Source: Trueperaceae bacterium (GTDB lineage Bacteria; Deinococcota; Deinococci; Deinococcales; Trueperaceae). Taken from it: a DNA stretch of 64,000 bases. A model generated the notes under the pieces. That model was given only the letters and a program-made list of their open reading frames with translations, made no database searches and was not told the origin of the DNA. Below, one piece after another: positions 1 through 8,750 of this stretch; the first letter of the stretch is position 1, and every line of letters starts with the position of its first letter. The stretch spans positions 328,001-392,000 of the forward strand of contig JAMLIB010000001.1 in assembly GCA_023954415.1 (NCBI GenBank), in the 5' to 3' direction. The position numbers and the translations under genes were made by a program.

Positions 1-267
1 CATGCGGCATAGGGCGGAGGGCTCCAGCGTAGCCAGGCTCTCGAGGGCCACCGGCTCCCGCTGCAGCCACGCCTGCACGGCGGCGTCCGCCATGGCGGGC
101 ACAGGGTCGGGTGCGGTCGAAGCTCCGGCGGACTGGGAAGCCGACCGCTCGGTAGGTTGGGGCGGCTGGGCATCCTGCACGGCCTGCGCGAGCGCCGGAA
201 CGGCCAGCCAGAGCGTCAGGGCGATGGCGATGGCGACTCGAGCTGTCTGGTGTGGGCGAATGGGCAC
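1..267 (-). CDS. N-terminal part of an exported protein of unknown function (cut by window edge)
   Basis: Reading left from a GTG at 267 gives 89 open codons running off the window. The product starts MPIRPHQTAR and then has a hydrophobic stretch (about residues 10-25) ending in VPALAQA, a normal signal-peptidase-type signal. A Pro/Gln/Ser-rich linker follows, then an Ala/Leu-rich segment. The start is supported by AGGAG at 276-280, eight bases upstream. It is divergent from the HD-domain gene. Too little is visible to assign a family; export to the cell envelope is the only safe inference. Confidence 0.7.
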   Translation of the reverse strand, partial: MPIRPHQTARVAIAIALTLWLAVPALAQAVQDAQPPQPTERSASQSAGASTAPDPVPAMADAAVQAWLQREPVALESLATLEPSALCRM

Positions 268-339
268 TTGAGCGACTCCTGGGCCGCCACTGCGGGCGGG
301 AACCGCGCCAGCATACCGTCTCCGGCCGCGCGCCCGGAC

Positions 340-345
340 TAGACT
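340..345 (+). promoter_or_regulatory. -10 box TAGACT for the HD-domain gene
   Basis: TAGACT lies 10 nt before the ATG at 356, giving a very short or absent 5' leader. No Shine-Dalgarno is visible. Confidence 0.5.
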
Positions 346-355
346 TGCGAAGCGT

Positions 356-943
356 ATGGCTAGGAAGCCCGCCATCTGGTTCCTCAACGCCGCGCGGCGC
401 GCCCTGCTGGCCGCGGCGCCGTCGCTCGCCGACCCGGACGACGCCTGGGCGCGGCGGCGCCTGGCGCCGGCCGAGTACGCCCTCTTCGAGCGGTTGCCGC
501 CCGAGGAGCGGGCGCATGGGGTTGAGGTCGCGAAGTGCCTGGCCAAGGCGCGCCCGGACGACCACGAGCTGTTGGCCGCCGCGCTCCTCCACGACGTGGG
601 CAAGCTCGGCACGCCCCGAGGCGCCGTCGTGCGCGCCCTCACGCACGTGCTTCCGCCGAGCGACGCGGCGCCGGAGCCGCGCCTCGCCGGACTCGCGGGC
701 GCTCGGCAAGCGCGCGTCCACCATGCCGACTACGGCGCCGAGCTCTTGCGCCGCGCCGGCTCATCGGCGCGGGTGGTCGAGCTCGTGGCGCGCCACCACG
801 CCGCCGCCGGCCCGGGTCGTCATGCGGGGCGGGCGCCGGCTCGCGGCGTCGCGCCAGGCGCCGGTCGCGCTGCGGGACCGGACCCCGACGGCCGTCTCGC
901 GTCCGACCTGGCCGCTCTCGAGGAGTGCGATGCCAGGACCTGA
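356..943 (+). CDS. HD-domain phosphohydrolase
   Basis: A 195-residue protein with an HD-superfamily metal-binding pattern: a first His at HGVEVAK (about residue 54), the HD pair in HDVGK (about residue 79), then paired histidines in VHHADYG and RHH. HD proteins are metal-dependent phosphohydrolases, often acting on nucleotides; the substrate here cannot be told. The C-terminal 50 residues are Pro/Ala/Gly-rich, ending ALEECDART. The last 14 bases overlap the start of folC, suggesting translational coupling. Confidence 0.8.
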   Translation: MARKPAIWFLNAARRALLAAAPSLADPDDAWARRRLAPAEYALFERLPPEERAHGVEVAKCLAKARPDDHELLAAALLHDVGKLGTPRGAVVRALTHVLPPSDAAPEPRLAGLAGARQARVHHADYGAELLRRAGSSARVVELVARHHAAAGPGRHAGRAPARGVAPGAGRAAGPDPDGRLASDLAALEECDART

Positions 944-2243
944 GGCCTCGGTCGCCACGCCCAACCTGGACTGGCTCTTCGCCTTGCAACGCTTCGGCAT
1001 GCACCCCGGCCTAGGGCGGATGCGGCGTCTACTCGAGCTCGTCGGTTCGCCCGACGCCGCGCTGCGCTGTGTGCTCGTGGCCGGCACCAACGGCAAAGGG
1101 AGCGTGGCGCGCGCGTTGGCGGCCTGTCTCCGCGAGTCGGGGGAGCGCACGGCCCTGTACACGAGCCCCCACTTGCAGCACGTCGGCGAGCGCGTCCGGG
1201 TCGATGAGCTGCCGAGCACCGATGCGCAACTCGAGGCCGCCGTGGCGCGCGTGAGGGCCCCGGCGGAGGAGGTCGGGGCGACGTTCTTCGAGGTCCTGAC
1301 CGCCGCCGCGCTCGTCCGCTTCGCCGAGGCCGGCGTGCGCTGGGCCGTGCTCGAGGTCGGCCTGGGCGGGCGGCTCGACGCCACCAACGCGGTGGAGCCG
1401 GAGCTCGCGTGCGTGACGACCGTGGCGCTCGACCACACGGTCGTCCTGGGCGATACCGTCGAGGCGATCGCCGCCGAGAAGGCCGGGGTGCTGCGAGCGG
1501 GCGTACCGGCCGTCTCCGGCGTCCTCGGCGCCGCCGGCGACGTGATCGCGGAGCGGGCCGCCCTGCTCGGAGCGCCGCTGGCCGTCTACGGCAGGGATTT
1601 CTGGGGGGAGGCCGCCGCGCTCACCTGGGAAGGCACCGCGTTCACGTGGCGCCGCGCCGCCGGGGGCGACGGCGACGGCATGCGCGTCGTCTCGCCGCTC
1701 GTCGGCCGGCACCAGGTCGCCAACCTCGCCCTGGCCCTCGAGGCCGCGCGCGCCGTCGGCGTGGCGGCGGCAGCGGCGGTGCGGGCCGTGGCGGGCGCCG
1801 GCTGGCCCGGCCGGTTGGAGCCGCGCGAGCGCGAGGGTCGCCGGGTCGTGCTCGACGGGGCGCACAACCCAGCGGCCGCGGCGGCGCTCGCGGCGGCCGT
1901 CAGGGAGCTCGAGGGCGAGGTCGCGGTGCTGGTGTTCGGCGCGTCGGCGGACAAGGACGTGCGCGGCGTCCTCGCCGAACTCGCGCCCCTGGCCAGGACC
2001 GTCGTGCTGACGCACGCCGTGCGCAGCCCGCGGGCCATGGACCCGGCCGCCATCGCGGCCGAGCTGCCGCCCGGAGCGGGCGCCCCACTGCTGGCGGCGG
2101 ACCCGGAGCGCGCGCTCGCGCTGGCTCTCGCGTCGGCGGGGCCGGGTGAGACCGTGCTGGTGGCAGGCAGCCTGTTCCTCGTGGGAGAGGCGCGCGACAT
2201 CCTGATGGGCGGACCCGTGGAGGACCGCCTCCGTTTCCAGTGA
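930..2243 (+). CDS. folC: Bifunctional dihydrofolate/folylpolyglutamate synthase
   Basis: A 437-residue Mur-ligase-like enzyme that adds glutamate to dihydropteroate or reduced folates in the cytoplasm, using ATP. The P-loop GTNGKGSV (about residues 51-58) and the following TSPHL motif are characteristic. A central ATPase region (LEVGLGGRLDATN) and a C-terminal ligand domain with LDGAHNP follow. The ATG at 930 is chosen because AGGAG sits at 921-925 and the protein then begins just before the conserved LDWLF region; the frame is open much further upstream but overlaps the HD gene. Length is normal for the family. Confidence 0.95.
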   Translation: MPGPEASVATPNLDWLFALQRFGMHPGLGRMRRLLELVGSPDAALRCVLVAGTNGKGSVARALAACLRESGERTALYTSPHLQHVGERVRVDELPSTDAQLEAAVARVRAPAEEVGATFFEVLTAAALVRFAEAGVRWAVLEVGLGGRLDATNAVEPELACVTTVALDHTVVLGDTVEAIAAEKAGVLRAGVPAVSGVLGAAGDVIAERAALLGAPLAVYGRDFWGEAAALTWEGTAFTWRRAAGGDGDGMRVVSPLVGRHQVANLALALEAARAVGVAAAAAVRAVAGAGWPGRLEPREREGRRVVLDGAHNPAAAAALAAAVRELEGEVAVLVFGASADKDVRGVLAELAPLARTVVLTHAVRSPRAMDPAAIAAELPPGAGAPLLAADPERALALALASAGPGETVLVAGSLFLVGEARDILMGGPVEDRLRFQ

Positions 2244-2246
2244 TGT

Positions 2247-2283
2247 CGGTCGCGGCGTAGCGCTTGCCTCGCGACCGCGACCG
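2247..2283. terminator. Inverted repeat between folC and plsY
   Basis: Perfect 9-bp arms CGGTCGCGG (2247-2255) and CCGCGACCG (2275-2283) with a 19-nt loop lie between convergent genes. No T-run is present, so this is only a plausible bidirectional terminator. Confidence 0.4.
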
Positions 2284-2306
2284 GCGCGGCGGTCAGGGGA
2301 CGGCCG

Positions 2307-2978
2307 TCAGCCCGGCGGCGCGGCGCCACCCTTGCGCGGCGCCCGCAGCCAGGCGGTGAGATGTTTGATCAGTACGACCGCCGTGATGGGCAGCACCCAC
2401 GTGACGACCGCGAAAGCGTCCTCCCGCGCCCACCCCGCCTTGTCGAGGGCGAGGAGCGTGAGGACCGGATAGGCGAGCATGGTGATGACGGCCGCGATGC
2501 CGGAACGGCGCGTGACGAGGTATGCGGCGACGATCAACACGAGCGCGGCCAGACCGGCTTGCGGGTAGAGGGGTAGCGACACCCCGAGGGTCGTCGCCAA
2601 CGCCTTCCCACCCTTGAAGCCGACGAAAGCCGACCAGGCGTGGCCGAGGACCGCGCCGAACCCGGCCGCCAAGGGGGCGGCCAGCGTCAGGGGGATGGTC
2701 GAGGCCGGCGCCGTCGTCATGGCCGGATCGAGGGCCGGCATGGCGGTGAGGTTGGCGACGAGCATGCCGAAGCCCGTGGCCGTTGCCCCCTTCGCCACGT
2801 CCAGCACCAGAACGAGGACCCCGAGCCAGACGTTCAGGTTGCGCGCCGTGTTCATGGCGCCCATGTTGCCCGAGCCGAGCGCGAAGACGTCCTTCCCCCG
2901 CGCCTTCGCGACGAGGGCGGCCGTAGGGATGGCGCCGAGGAGGTAGCCGCCCGCCAGCGCGGCGAGCAGCGCGATCAC
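2307..2978 (-). CDS. plsY: Acyl-phosphate:glycerol-3-phosphate acyltransferase
   Basis: A 223-residue integral membrane protein that makes lysophosphatidate from acyl-phosphate and glycerol-3-phosphate, the first step of phospholipid synthesis. It shows the PlsY signatures GSGNMGAMNTARN, GHAWSAFVGFKGGKALATT and five or so hydrophobic segments. The GTG at 2978 overlaps the recO stop as GTGA, so I use it rather than the longer open frame that runs into recO. Last gene of the topA-cupin-recO-plsY group. Confidence 0.93.
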   Translation of the reverse strand: MIALLAALAGGYLLGAIPTAALVAKARGKDVFALGSGNMGAMNTARNLNVWLGVLVLVLDVAKGATATGFGMLVANLTAMPALDPAMTTAPASTIPLTLAAPLAAGFGAVLGHAWSAFVGFKGGKALATTLGVSLPLYPQAGLAALVLIVAAYLVTRRSGIAAVITMLAYPVLTLLALDKAGWAREDAFAVVTWVLPITAVVLIKHLTAWLRAPRKGGAAPPG

Positions 2979-3697
2979 GCGGCTCCCGCGTGCGCGGCGG
3001 CCGCGAAGCTGCGCAGCTCCCGCACGTGGTACGTCACGTAGGCCTCGAGGAGCCCCCAGTGCCGGTCTCGGCGCGGCATCTCGGATGCGAGCGCTTCCGC
3101 CATGCCGCCGCTCACCAGCAGTCGCAGCTCCCCGACCTCTGCCGCCGTGAGGGCAGGCCCGCTCCGGTCGCGGTCGCATGTCAGGCCGCCGGCGGCCACG
3201 TCGAGGGCGACGAGCGGCGCCGGCGTGCCGCAGGCCACGCACGCCGCCAAGCGCGGGGCAAGACCGGCCACGCCGAGGAGGCGCCAGGCGTAGAGCAGCG
3301 CGACGAGCTCCGGGTCGTGGTGGGAGGCGAGCCCCCGCAGTCCGGACGTGAGGTAGTCGTAGACGCGCGCTTCCAGGTGGACGTCGACCGTCAGGGCGTC
3401 GGCGAGCTCGCACAGCAGGTGGGCGTACGGGTAGGTGTTCGTGTCGCTCAGGCCCGGCAGGGCGCCGTTGAGCTGCACTTGCGTGAGGAGCGCCAGGTCC
3501 TCGTCCTTACGCCGGTAGAACTGCACCGTAACGTCGTGGAAGAGGGAGAGGCGGCCGACGTTGCCTCCGGGCAGCGTGCCCTTGCGCGCGACGGCCCGCC
3601 ATTTGCCCAGTCGGCCTAGGAGCGTGACCACGAGGTCGCCGGACGGGAGCGCGTGCCGCTTGATGACGACCCCGTCGGTGACGGTGTAGCGCCTCAT
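2975..3697 (-). CDS. recO: DNA repair protein RecO
   Basis: A 240-residue RecO: an N-terminal OB-fold domain (MRRYTVTDGVVIKRHALPSG onward), then a helical domain with the CVACG half of a zinc finger near residue 151. The second half reads GGLTCDRDRSG, so only three of the usual four cysteines are visible. RecO loads RecA on SSB-coated DNA together with RecR, which is also in this window. It lies 9 bp after the cupin stop and overlaps plsY by 4 bp. Confidence 0.92.
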   Translation of the reverse strand: MRRYTVTDGVVIKRHALPSGDLVVTLLGRLGKWRAVARKGTLPGGNVGRLSLFHDVTVQFYRRKDEDLALLTQVQLNGALPGLSDTNTYPYAHLLCELADALTVDVHLEARVYDYLTSGLRGLASHHDPELVALLYAWRLLGVAGLAPRLAACVACGTPAPLVALDVAAGGLTCDRDRSGPALTAAEVGELRLLVSGGMAEALASEMPRRDRHWGLLEAYVTYHVRELRSFAAAAHAGAA

Positions 3698-3706
3698 CCC
3701 GCCAGT

Positions 3707-4015
3707 CTAGCGCGCCGCATGCCACAGCAGGACCGCGGGGCGGGCCACGCTGCGCAAGGTAGCCCGCAGGCCGGCGGGGAAGGCGAGGCCGTCGCCGGCC
3801 TTCAGGACCCGGAAGTCGCCGGACGGCAGGTCGACGATCACCTCGCCGCTCAACACCACGAGCCATCTGGCGCGCTCCCCTGACACGGCGCACGGTGCGC
3901 TCAGGCTCTGCGCTTCCACCGGCCAGCCCGGCACCTCGATGGGCGCGCCGCCCGCCGAGCGTGCGAGCGCGGCCAGGTTGAGGCCGCGGCCGAGGGCCTC
4001 TCCCGCGGCGCCCAT
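3707..4015 (-). CDS. Small cupin-fold protein
   Basis: A 102-residue single-domain beta-barrel protein. The segment WLVVLSGEVIVDLPSGDFRVLKAGDGLAFPAGLRATLRS matches the second cupin motif pattern (G(D)...P.G...), but the histidine metal ligands typical of enzymatic cupins are largely missing, so it may be a binding protein. It starts 9 bp after the topA stop and is probably co-transcribed with topA and recO. Function unknown. Confidence 0.75.
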   Translation of the reverse strand: MGAAGEALGRGLNLAALARSAGGAPIEVPGWPVEAQSLSAPCAVSGERARWLVVLSGEVIVDLPSGDFRVLKAGDGLAFPAGLRATLRSVARPAVLLWHAAR

Positions 4016-4024
4016 GGTCAGCGC

Positions 4025-7006
4025 TCAGCCGCCGCTTTCGCGCTTCGCGCGGTCCCTGCCGAAGCTCATGCGCAGCTTGAACATGGCGCGCTTGTTCCGC
4101 GCCTCCGCGTCGTCGACGCCGATGCCGAGGCGGGCCGCTGCCGCCGGCACGTCGAGCGCCGCGCCGCCGGCTCCGAGCGTGAGTGCCGCCACGGCCGCGT
4201 CGGCCGGTTCGAGCTCGCCTAGGTAGGCCGTGAGCTGCTCCGGCGTCGCCTTCGTCTTGGCGGCAGCCTTGCTCGTCGCCTTGCCGCCGGCTTTGCCCTT
4301 CCTCGCTCCTGCCTTGCCCCCGCCGCTCGCCGCCTTCGTCTTGGTGCCCTTGGCGGCGGCCTTGCTCGTCGCCTTGACGGCGGTGGACTTGGTAGTGGGC
4401 TTGGCGGCCTTGGCCCTGCCCCGCCCCCTGCCCTTGGCGGGCCCGGCGGCTTCGCGCGCGTCGAGGAGCGCTACGGCCTCGTCGAGCTCGAGCGCCTCCG
4501 GCGCCACGTCGCGCGGCAGGGAGGCGTTGACGCTGCCACGCTTCACGTACGGGCCGAAGCGGCCCTCGTACAGCTCTACGGCTTCACCCGTGCGCGGGTC
4601 GGTCCCGACGACCCTGAGCGCCGCGCTGCCGCGGCGCGCCTTCTGGGCGAGGAGCTGCAGCGCCCGCTCGAGGTCAACGTCGAGCACGAACTCGGCCTTG
4701 GGGATGGAGGCGAAGGTGCTCCCGTGCTTCACGTACGGGCCGAAGCGGCCGATGCCGACATCGACGGCCTTGCCGTCGTCCGGGTGGTCGCCGAGGCGCG
4801 CCGGCAGGGCGATGAGCCGCAGCGCGAGGTCACTCGAGACCTCGTGGGGGTCCACGCCGGGGGGCAACGACACGCGCTTGGGCTTGCCGCCGTCCGAGCC
4901 GGCCTCGCCGAGCTGTAGGTACGGGCCGAACGGGCCGCGCTTCAGGAGGACGGGCGTGCCGGAGCCGGGCTCCGTGGCGATCGTCACGTCGCCCATGTTG
5001 CCCTCGGTCAGGTACCGGGTGAGGTCGGCCTTGGTCAGGTCGCCGGGCGCCGCGTCCGGCGGCAAGGAGGCCGTGCGCGTCTCGCCGTCCAGGGGGCCCT
5101 CGACGTACGGTCCGTAGCGTCCGACCCGCACGACGTACGGGTCCCAGGCGGCGTTCTCGACCGTCGAGATCTGGCGCGCGTCGATGGCCTCCAGCGCGTC
5201 GTCCACGAGCCGCACGATGCCCTCGCTGCCGAGGTAGAAGTCGCGCAGGTACGCGCCCGAGGCGCGCTCGCCCGCGGCGATGTCGTCAAGGACCTGCTCC
5301 ATCTGGGCCGTGAACTCGGTATCGACGAGCTGCCTGAACTGGCGCTCCAGGAGGTTGTTGGTGGCGAACGCCGTGAAGGTCGGCACGAGCTGCTGGCTCT
5401 GTTTGCGGGCGTAGCCGCGCGCCTGGATCGTGTCGATGATGCTCGCGTACGTGCTCGGCCTGCCGATGCCCTCGGCCTCGAGGAGCTTGACGAGGGACGC
5501 CTCGGTGAAGCGCGCGGGCGGTTTGGTCTCGTGCCCCTCGGCCGTCACCCCGGCGCAGTCGAGCCCGTCGCCCGTGGCGAGGAGCGGCAGCGGCTGGTCG
5601 CGGTCGTCGAGCGCTGCTTCCGGGTCGTCCGAGCCCTCGACGTACGCCCTGAAGAAGCCGGGGAAGAGGACGGTCCGGCCGGTGGCCCTGAACGTCAGCT
5701 CCTCCATGCCGGCCTTGCCGGCGTTGATGCGGGCCGTCACGAACTTGAGGCGCGCGTCGGCCATCTGGGAGGCGACGGTGCGCTTCCACACCAGGTCGTA
5801 GACGGCGGCCTCGACGCCCTTGAGGCCGTGCTCCTGCGCGGTCCTCATCTCGGTGCCCGCCGGCCTGATCGCCTCGTGGGCCTCCTGGGCGTTGCGCGCC
5901 CCGCCCTTGTGCTTGCGCTCACCGGCGCTGAGGTAGTCGGCGCCGTAGCGCCCCGTGATGGCCGCCCGGGCCGCGCTCAGGGCCTCCTGCGACAGGGAGG
6001 TTGAGTCGGTGCGCATGTACGTTATGTAGCCGTTCTCGTACAGGCTCTGCGCGACGCGCATGGTGTCCCTGGCCGAGAGGCCGAGCTTCCGGCCGGCTTC
6101 CTGCTGCAACGTCGAGGTCGTGAACGGCGCCGCGGGCGAGCGCGACTGCTCGCGCTCCTCGAGGCCGGCGACCTGCCAAGCGGCCGTCTCGGCGGCGGAC
6201 GCGAGCTCGCGGGCGCGCGCCTCCGTGAGGACGATCGTGTCCACGCCTGGCCGCAGCTCGGCCTTGAGGCGACCCGTGTCCGGGTCGTAGTCGCGCCCGC
6301 CCGCCACGCGCACGCCGGCGAGGTGGGTGAGCGTCGCGTCGAACGTCGTGCCCCCGTGCCCCAGCTTGGCGGCCATGTCCCAGTAGGCGGCGCTGACGAA
6401 GCTCATGCGCTCGCGCTCGCGCATGACGAGGAGCCTGACGGCGACGCTCTGCACACGCCCGGCGCTCAGCTTCGGCGCGATCTTGCGCCATAGCAGCGGG
6501 CTGATGGCGTAGCCGACGAGGCGGTCGAGCACGCGCCGCGTCTCCTGGGCGTCGACCAGGTTCGTGTCGATGTCGCGGGTCTTCCCGAGCGCCTCGAGGA
6601 TCGCGCGCTCGGTGATCTCGTGGAACACCATGCGCTTGACGGGCACGTCGGGCTGCAGGACCTCGACGAGGTGCCAGCCGATGGACTCGCCCTCCCGGTC
6701 CTCGTCCGTCGCGATGTAGACCTCGTCCGCCGCCTTGAGCGCGGCCTTGAGGTTGTTGACGACGGCGCGCTTCTTCGGCGAGATCACGTAGATCGGCTCG
6801 AAGCCGGCATCGACGTTCACACCGAGCCGGGCCCAGTCGGTCTTCTTGTAACGGTCCGGGATCTCCGCCGCGTTGCTCGGCAGGTCGCGGACGTGCCCCA
6901 TGCTGGCCTCTACCTGGTAGCCGGCCGGCAGGAACCGCTTGATGGTGCGTGCCTTGGTTGGCGACTCGACGATGACGAGTCGCGTCGTGGCGTGTTTGGA
7001 CGGCAA
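4025..7006 (-). CDS. topA: DNA topoisomerase I (type IA)
   Basis: A 993-residue enzyme that relaxes negative supercoils. The N-terminal Toprim domain begins LVIVESPTKARTIKRFL with the acidic DEDREGE motif near residue 100. The active-site tyrosine is Tyr330 in GYITYMRTDS. The C-terminal half has repeated KRGPFGPY/GRFGPYVK units (near residues 620-820) in place of classical four-Cys zinc fingers, then a roughly 60-residue Lys/Ala/Gly-rich tail and a last ordered segment ending in a basic stretch. The start codon is TTG (7004-7006), with AGGGGA about 7 nt upstream. Confidence 0.97.
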   Translation of the reverse strand: MPSKHATTRLVIVESPTKARTIKRFLPAGYQVEASMGHVRDLPSNAAEIPDRYKKTDWARLGVNVDAGFEPIYVISPKKRAVVNNLKAALKAADEVYIATDEDREGESIGWHLVEVLQPDVPVKRMVFHEITERAILEALGKTRDIDTNLVDAQETRRVLDRLVGYAISPLLWRKIAPKLSAGRVQSVAVRLLVMRERERMSFVSAAYWDMAAKLGHGGTTFDATLTHLAGVRVAGGRDYDPDTGRLKAELRPGVDTIVLTEARARELASAAETAAWQVAGLEEREQSRSPAAPFTTSTLQQEAGRKLGLSARDTMRVAQSLYENGYITYMRTDSTSLSQEALSAARAAITGRYGADYLSAGERKHKGGARNAQEAHEAIRPAGTEMRTAQEHGLKGVEAAVYDLVWKRTVASQMADARLKFVTARINAGKAGMEELTFRATGRTVLFPGFFRAYVEGSDDPEAALDDRDQPLPLLATGDGLDCAGVTAEGHETKPPARFTEASLVKLLEAEGIGRPSTYASIIDTIQARGYARKQSQQLVPTFTAFATNNLLERQFRQLVDTEFTAQMEQVLDDIAAGERASGAYLRDFYLGSEGIVRLVDDALEAIDARQISTVENAAWDPYVVRVGRYGPYVEGPLDGETRTASLPPDAAPGDLTKADLTRYLTEGNMGDVTIATEPGSGTPVLLKRGPFGPYLQLGEAGSDGGKPKRVSLPPGVDPHEVSSDLALRLIALPARLGDHPDDGKAVDVGIGRFGPYVKHGSTFASIPKAEFVLDVDLERALQLLAQKARRGSAALRVVGTDPRTGEAVELYEGRFGPYVKRGSVNASLPRDVAPEALELDEAVALLDAREAAGPAKGRGRGRAKAAKPTTKSTAVKATSKAAAKGTKTKAASGGGKAGARKGKAGGKATSKAAAKTKATPEQLTAYLGELEPADAAVAALTLGAGGAALDVPAAAARLGIGVDDAEARNKRAMFKLRMSFGRDRAKRESGG

Positions 7007-7039
7007 GATGTCTTCCCCTACCTCCCGCGAAGCGCCGAC

Positions 7040-7067
7040 ATTATACGTATGCCCTTCGTGAGGTCAA
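7040..7067 (-). promoter_or_regulatory. topA promoter
   Basis: On the minus strand TTGACC (7062-7067), a 16-nt spacer and a consensus TATAAT (7040-7045) precede topA. The predicted start near 7033 gives a leader of about 27 nt. This is one of the strongest sigma-70-type promoters in the window and probably drives topA-cupin-recO-plsY. Confidence 0.8.
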
Positions 7068-7074
7068 GGGCGCT

Positions 7075-7677
7075 TCAGACGGGCCGGCGGTTGCTGATCG
7101 CCCGTCCGAGGGTGACCTCGTCGGCGTACTCCAGGTCGCCGCCGACGGGCAGACCGTAGGCGATGCGGCTCACGCTCACGCCCTCCGGCGCGAGCAGGCG
7201 CGCGATGTAGTGCGCCGTGGCCTCGCCTTCGACGGTGGTGGAAGTGGCGAGCACGACCTCGCGTAGGCCCGCCATGCGGCGGCTCAGCGCGTCGATGGTC
7301 AACTGCTCCGGCCCCACCCCGTTCATCGGGCTCAAGGCGCCGTGGAGCACGTGGTAGAGGCCCGCGTACTCGCCCGAGCGCTCGATGGCGAGTAGGTCGG
7401 CCGGCTGCTCGACGACGCAGAGGAGGCCGCGGTCGCGCCGCGGGTCGGAGCAGACGGCGCAGCACTCCTGGCCGGCGCTCATGACGTTGAAGCACACCGG
7501 ACAGCGCGCCAGGCCGGTCTTGGCGCCGACCAGCGCCTCGGCGAGGTCGCGGACCTCCTCCTCGGGGCGGTTGAACAGGTAGAAAGCGAGCCGCTGCGCG
7601 CTCTTCGGTCCGATGCCCGGTAGTCGGCCCAGCTCCCGGATGAGGGTGAGGAGCGCCGACGGGAAGCGGACGCTCAC
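7075..7677 (-). CDS. recR: Recombination protein RecR
   Basis: A 200-residue RecR. An N-terminal helix-hairpin-helix (LGRLPGIGPKSAQRLAF) is followed by a four-Cys zinc finger (CPVCFNVMSAGQECCAVC), a Toprim domain (LCVVEQPADLLAIE) and the C-terminal Walker-B-like segment ending RAISNRRPV. It forms a DNA-clamping ring and works with RecO. I use the GTG at 7677 because AGGTGG lies 5 nt upstream; an in-frame GTG at 7686 is the alternative. It follows ybaB, the conserved dnaX-ybaB-recR order. Confidence 0.95.
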   Translation of the reverse strand: MSVRFPSALLTLIRELGRLPGIGPKSAQRLAFYLFNRPEEEVRDLAEALVGAKTGLARCPVCFNVMSAGQECCAVCSDPRRDRGLLCVVEQPADLLAIERSGEYAGLYHVLHGALSPMNGVGPEQLTIDALSRRMAGLREVVLATSTTVEGEATAHYIARLLAPEGVSVSRIAYGLPVGGDLEYADEVTLGRAISNRRPV

Positions 7678-7735
7678 GCCGCCCACCTGGCGCGACCGCG
7701 CCGCCGACCCGCCGCGCGCTCGGGCGACGGCTGGG

Positions 7736-8047
7736 TCAGAGCATGCCTCCCAGACCCTGCATGCCGCCCATGGCGGCCCCCATCTCGCGCTCCTGCAGCT
7801 CCTTGGCCCGGCGTTGCGCCTCGCCGACGGCCGCCGTGACGAGGTCCTCGAGCATCTCGACGTCCGCCGGGTCGACGATCTTCTGGTCGATGCGGACCTT
7901 CGTCACGGTCCCGTCGCCCGTGGCCTCGACGCGTACGAGGCCGGCGCCTGCCGAGCCCTCCACCGTCATGGACGCGAGACGCTCCTGCGCTTCCGCCACC
8001 TTCGCCTGAGCGCGCTGCGCTTCTTTCATGAGCTTCTGGATGTTCAC
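7736..8047 (-). CDS. ybaB: YbaB/EbfC-family nucleoid-associated protein
   Basis: A 103-residue DNA-binding protein of the YbaB/EbfC family: an N-terminal helix (NIQKLMKEAQRAQAKVAEAQERL), a central beta-sheet with VRVEATGDGTVTKVRID, a C-terminal helix and a Met/Gly-rich tail. Start is GTG at 8047 with GAGGAG five bases upstream; the frame is open further but without a ribosome site. It sits between dnaX and recR as in most bacteria. Confidence 0.93.
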   Translation of the reverse strand: MNIQKLMKEAQRAQAKVAEAQERLASMTVEGSAGAGLVRVEATGDGTVTKVRIDQKIVDPADVEMLEDLVTAAVGEAQRRAKELQEREMGAAMGGMQGLGGML

Positions 8048-8105
8048 TAGTTCTCCTCGATCGGCCCTGTCGGCGAACGGCGCCCGGGGCGCGTCGGCGT
8101 TGCCG

Positions 8106-8750
8106 TCACTCGTCGCTACCGGGAGGGTCCGGCTCTTCGGCGCCATCGTAACCGGCTCCGTACTCCTCGGTCGTTCCCGCCGCTTCCTCCGCCTGCTCGC
8201 CCGTCGCGGCGACCGGCCTGAGCGGGCTCACTTCGAGGACGCGCCCGGGGAAGAGCTCCTGCAGCCTGGCGAACGCCCTGCCCTCCACCGTGTCGCCGGC
8301 GACGTGGGTCGGGGACGTGGGGGCGCCGCGCGCGGCGCCCCCACGCTGCCTGCCGCCGCTCCGCTCGCGAGGGGCGTGGCGTTCGGGGCGCGCGCCCTGC
8401 CCTTCCTTGGCACCGGCTGCCTGCCCCTCGGTGTCCGGCCGGTCGTCCGCGGTGCTCGCCCGAGCGACCTCGTCCTGACCGAAGGCCGGCTCGGCGGAGT
8501 CCGACCATAGGTCGCCCGTGGCGCCGCCGAACGACGACTCGACGTCCTCGGGTATGAAGTCCTCGATCGCGCGCGGCGCGGCGGCCTGCGCGGGCGGCAC
8601 GGGCGTCGCCGGGGCCGTGGGCTGCGCCGCTTCTGGCGGCGCGGGTTCCGGGGTCGCTACCTCGTCGGCGCCTTGCGCGCGGGCGCGAGGGCGCGGCTCT
8701 TCATCGGTCGGTAGCTTCGGCGGAGCGGTCGGCGCGCGCTCCGTCAGACT
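8106..8750 (-). CDS. dnaX: -1 frame extension of dnaX (long form C-terminal tail)
   Basis: Immediately after the A7 tract of dnaX, the -1 frame stays open for 214 codons. It would extend DnaX from residue 543 to about 757 residues. The tail starts SLTERAP, is rich in Pro, Ala, Glu and Asp, and contains a more ordered segment with RLQELFPGRVLEVSP before ending PDPPGSDE. No ribosome site or good start exists inside: the nearest candidate is a GTG at 8600 with nothing upstream. This favours access by frameshifting or RNA-polymerase slippage. It takes up the space before ybaB. Confidence 0.75.
   Translation of the reverse strand, partial: SLTERAPTAPPKLPTDEEPRPRARAQGADEVATPEPAPPEAAQPTAPATPVPPAQAAAPRAIEDFIPEDVESSFGGATGDLWSDSAEPAFGQDEVARASTADDRPDTEGQAAGAKEGQGARPERHAPRERSGGRQRGGAARGAPTSPTHVAGDTVEGRAFARLQELFPGRVLEVSPLRPVAATGEQAEEAAGTTEEYGAGYDGAEEPDPPGSDE

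Noticed and set aside
356-943. Frameshift in the HD-domain gene, because its last 50 residues are low-complexity
   Set aside because: The frame stays open to a stop overlapping folC and ends with an acidic/Arg-Thr pattern plausible for the family; no better frame carries HD homology downstream.
8106-8600. Separate 164-residue gene between dnaX and ybaB
   Set aside because: Its frame is continuous with the -1 frame of dnaX from the A7 tract, and the GTG at 8600 has no ribosome site or promoter. It is better read as the dnaX extension.
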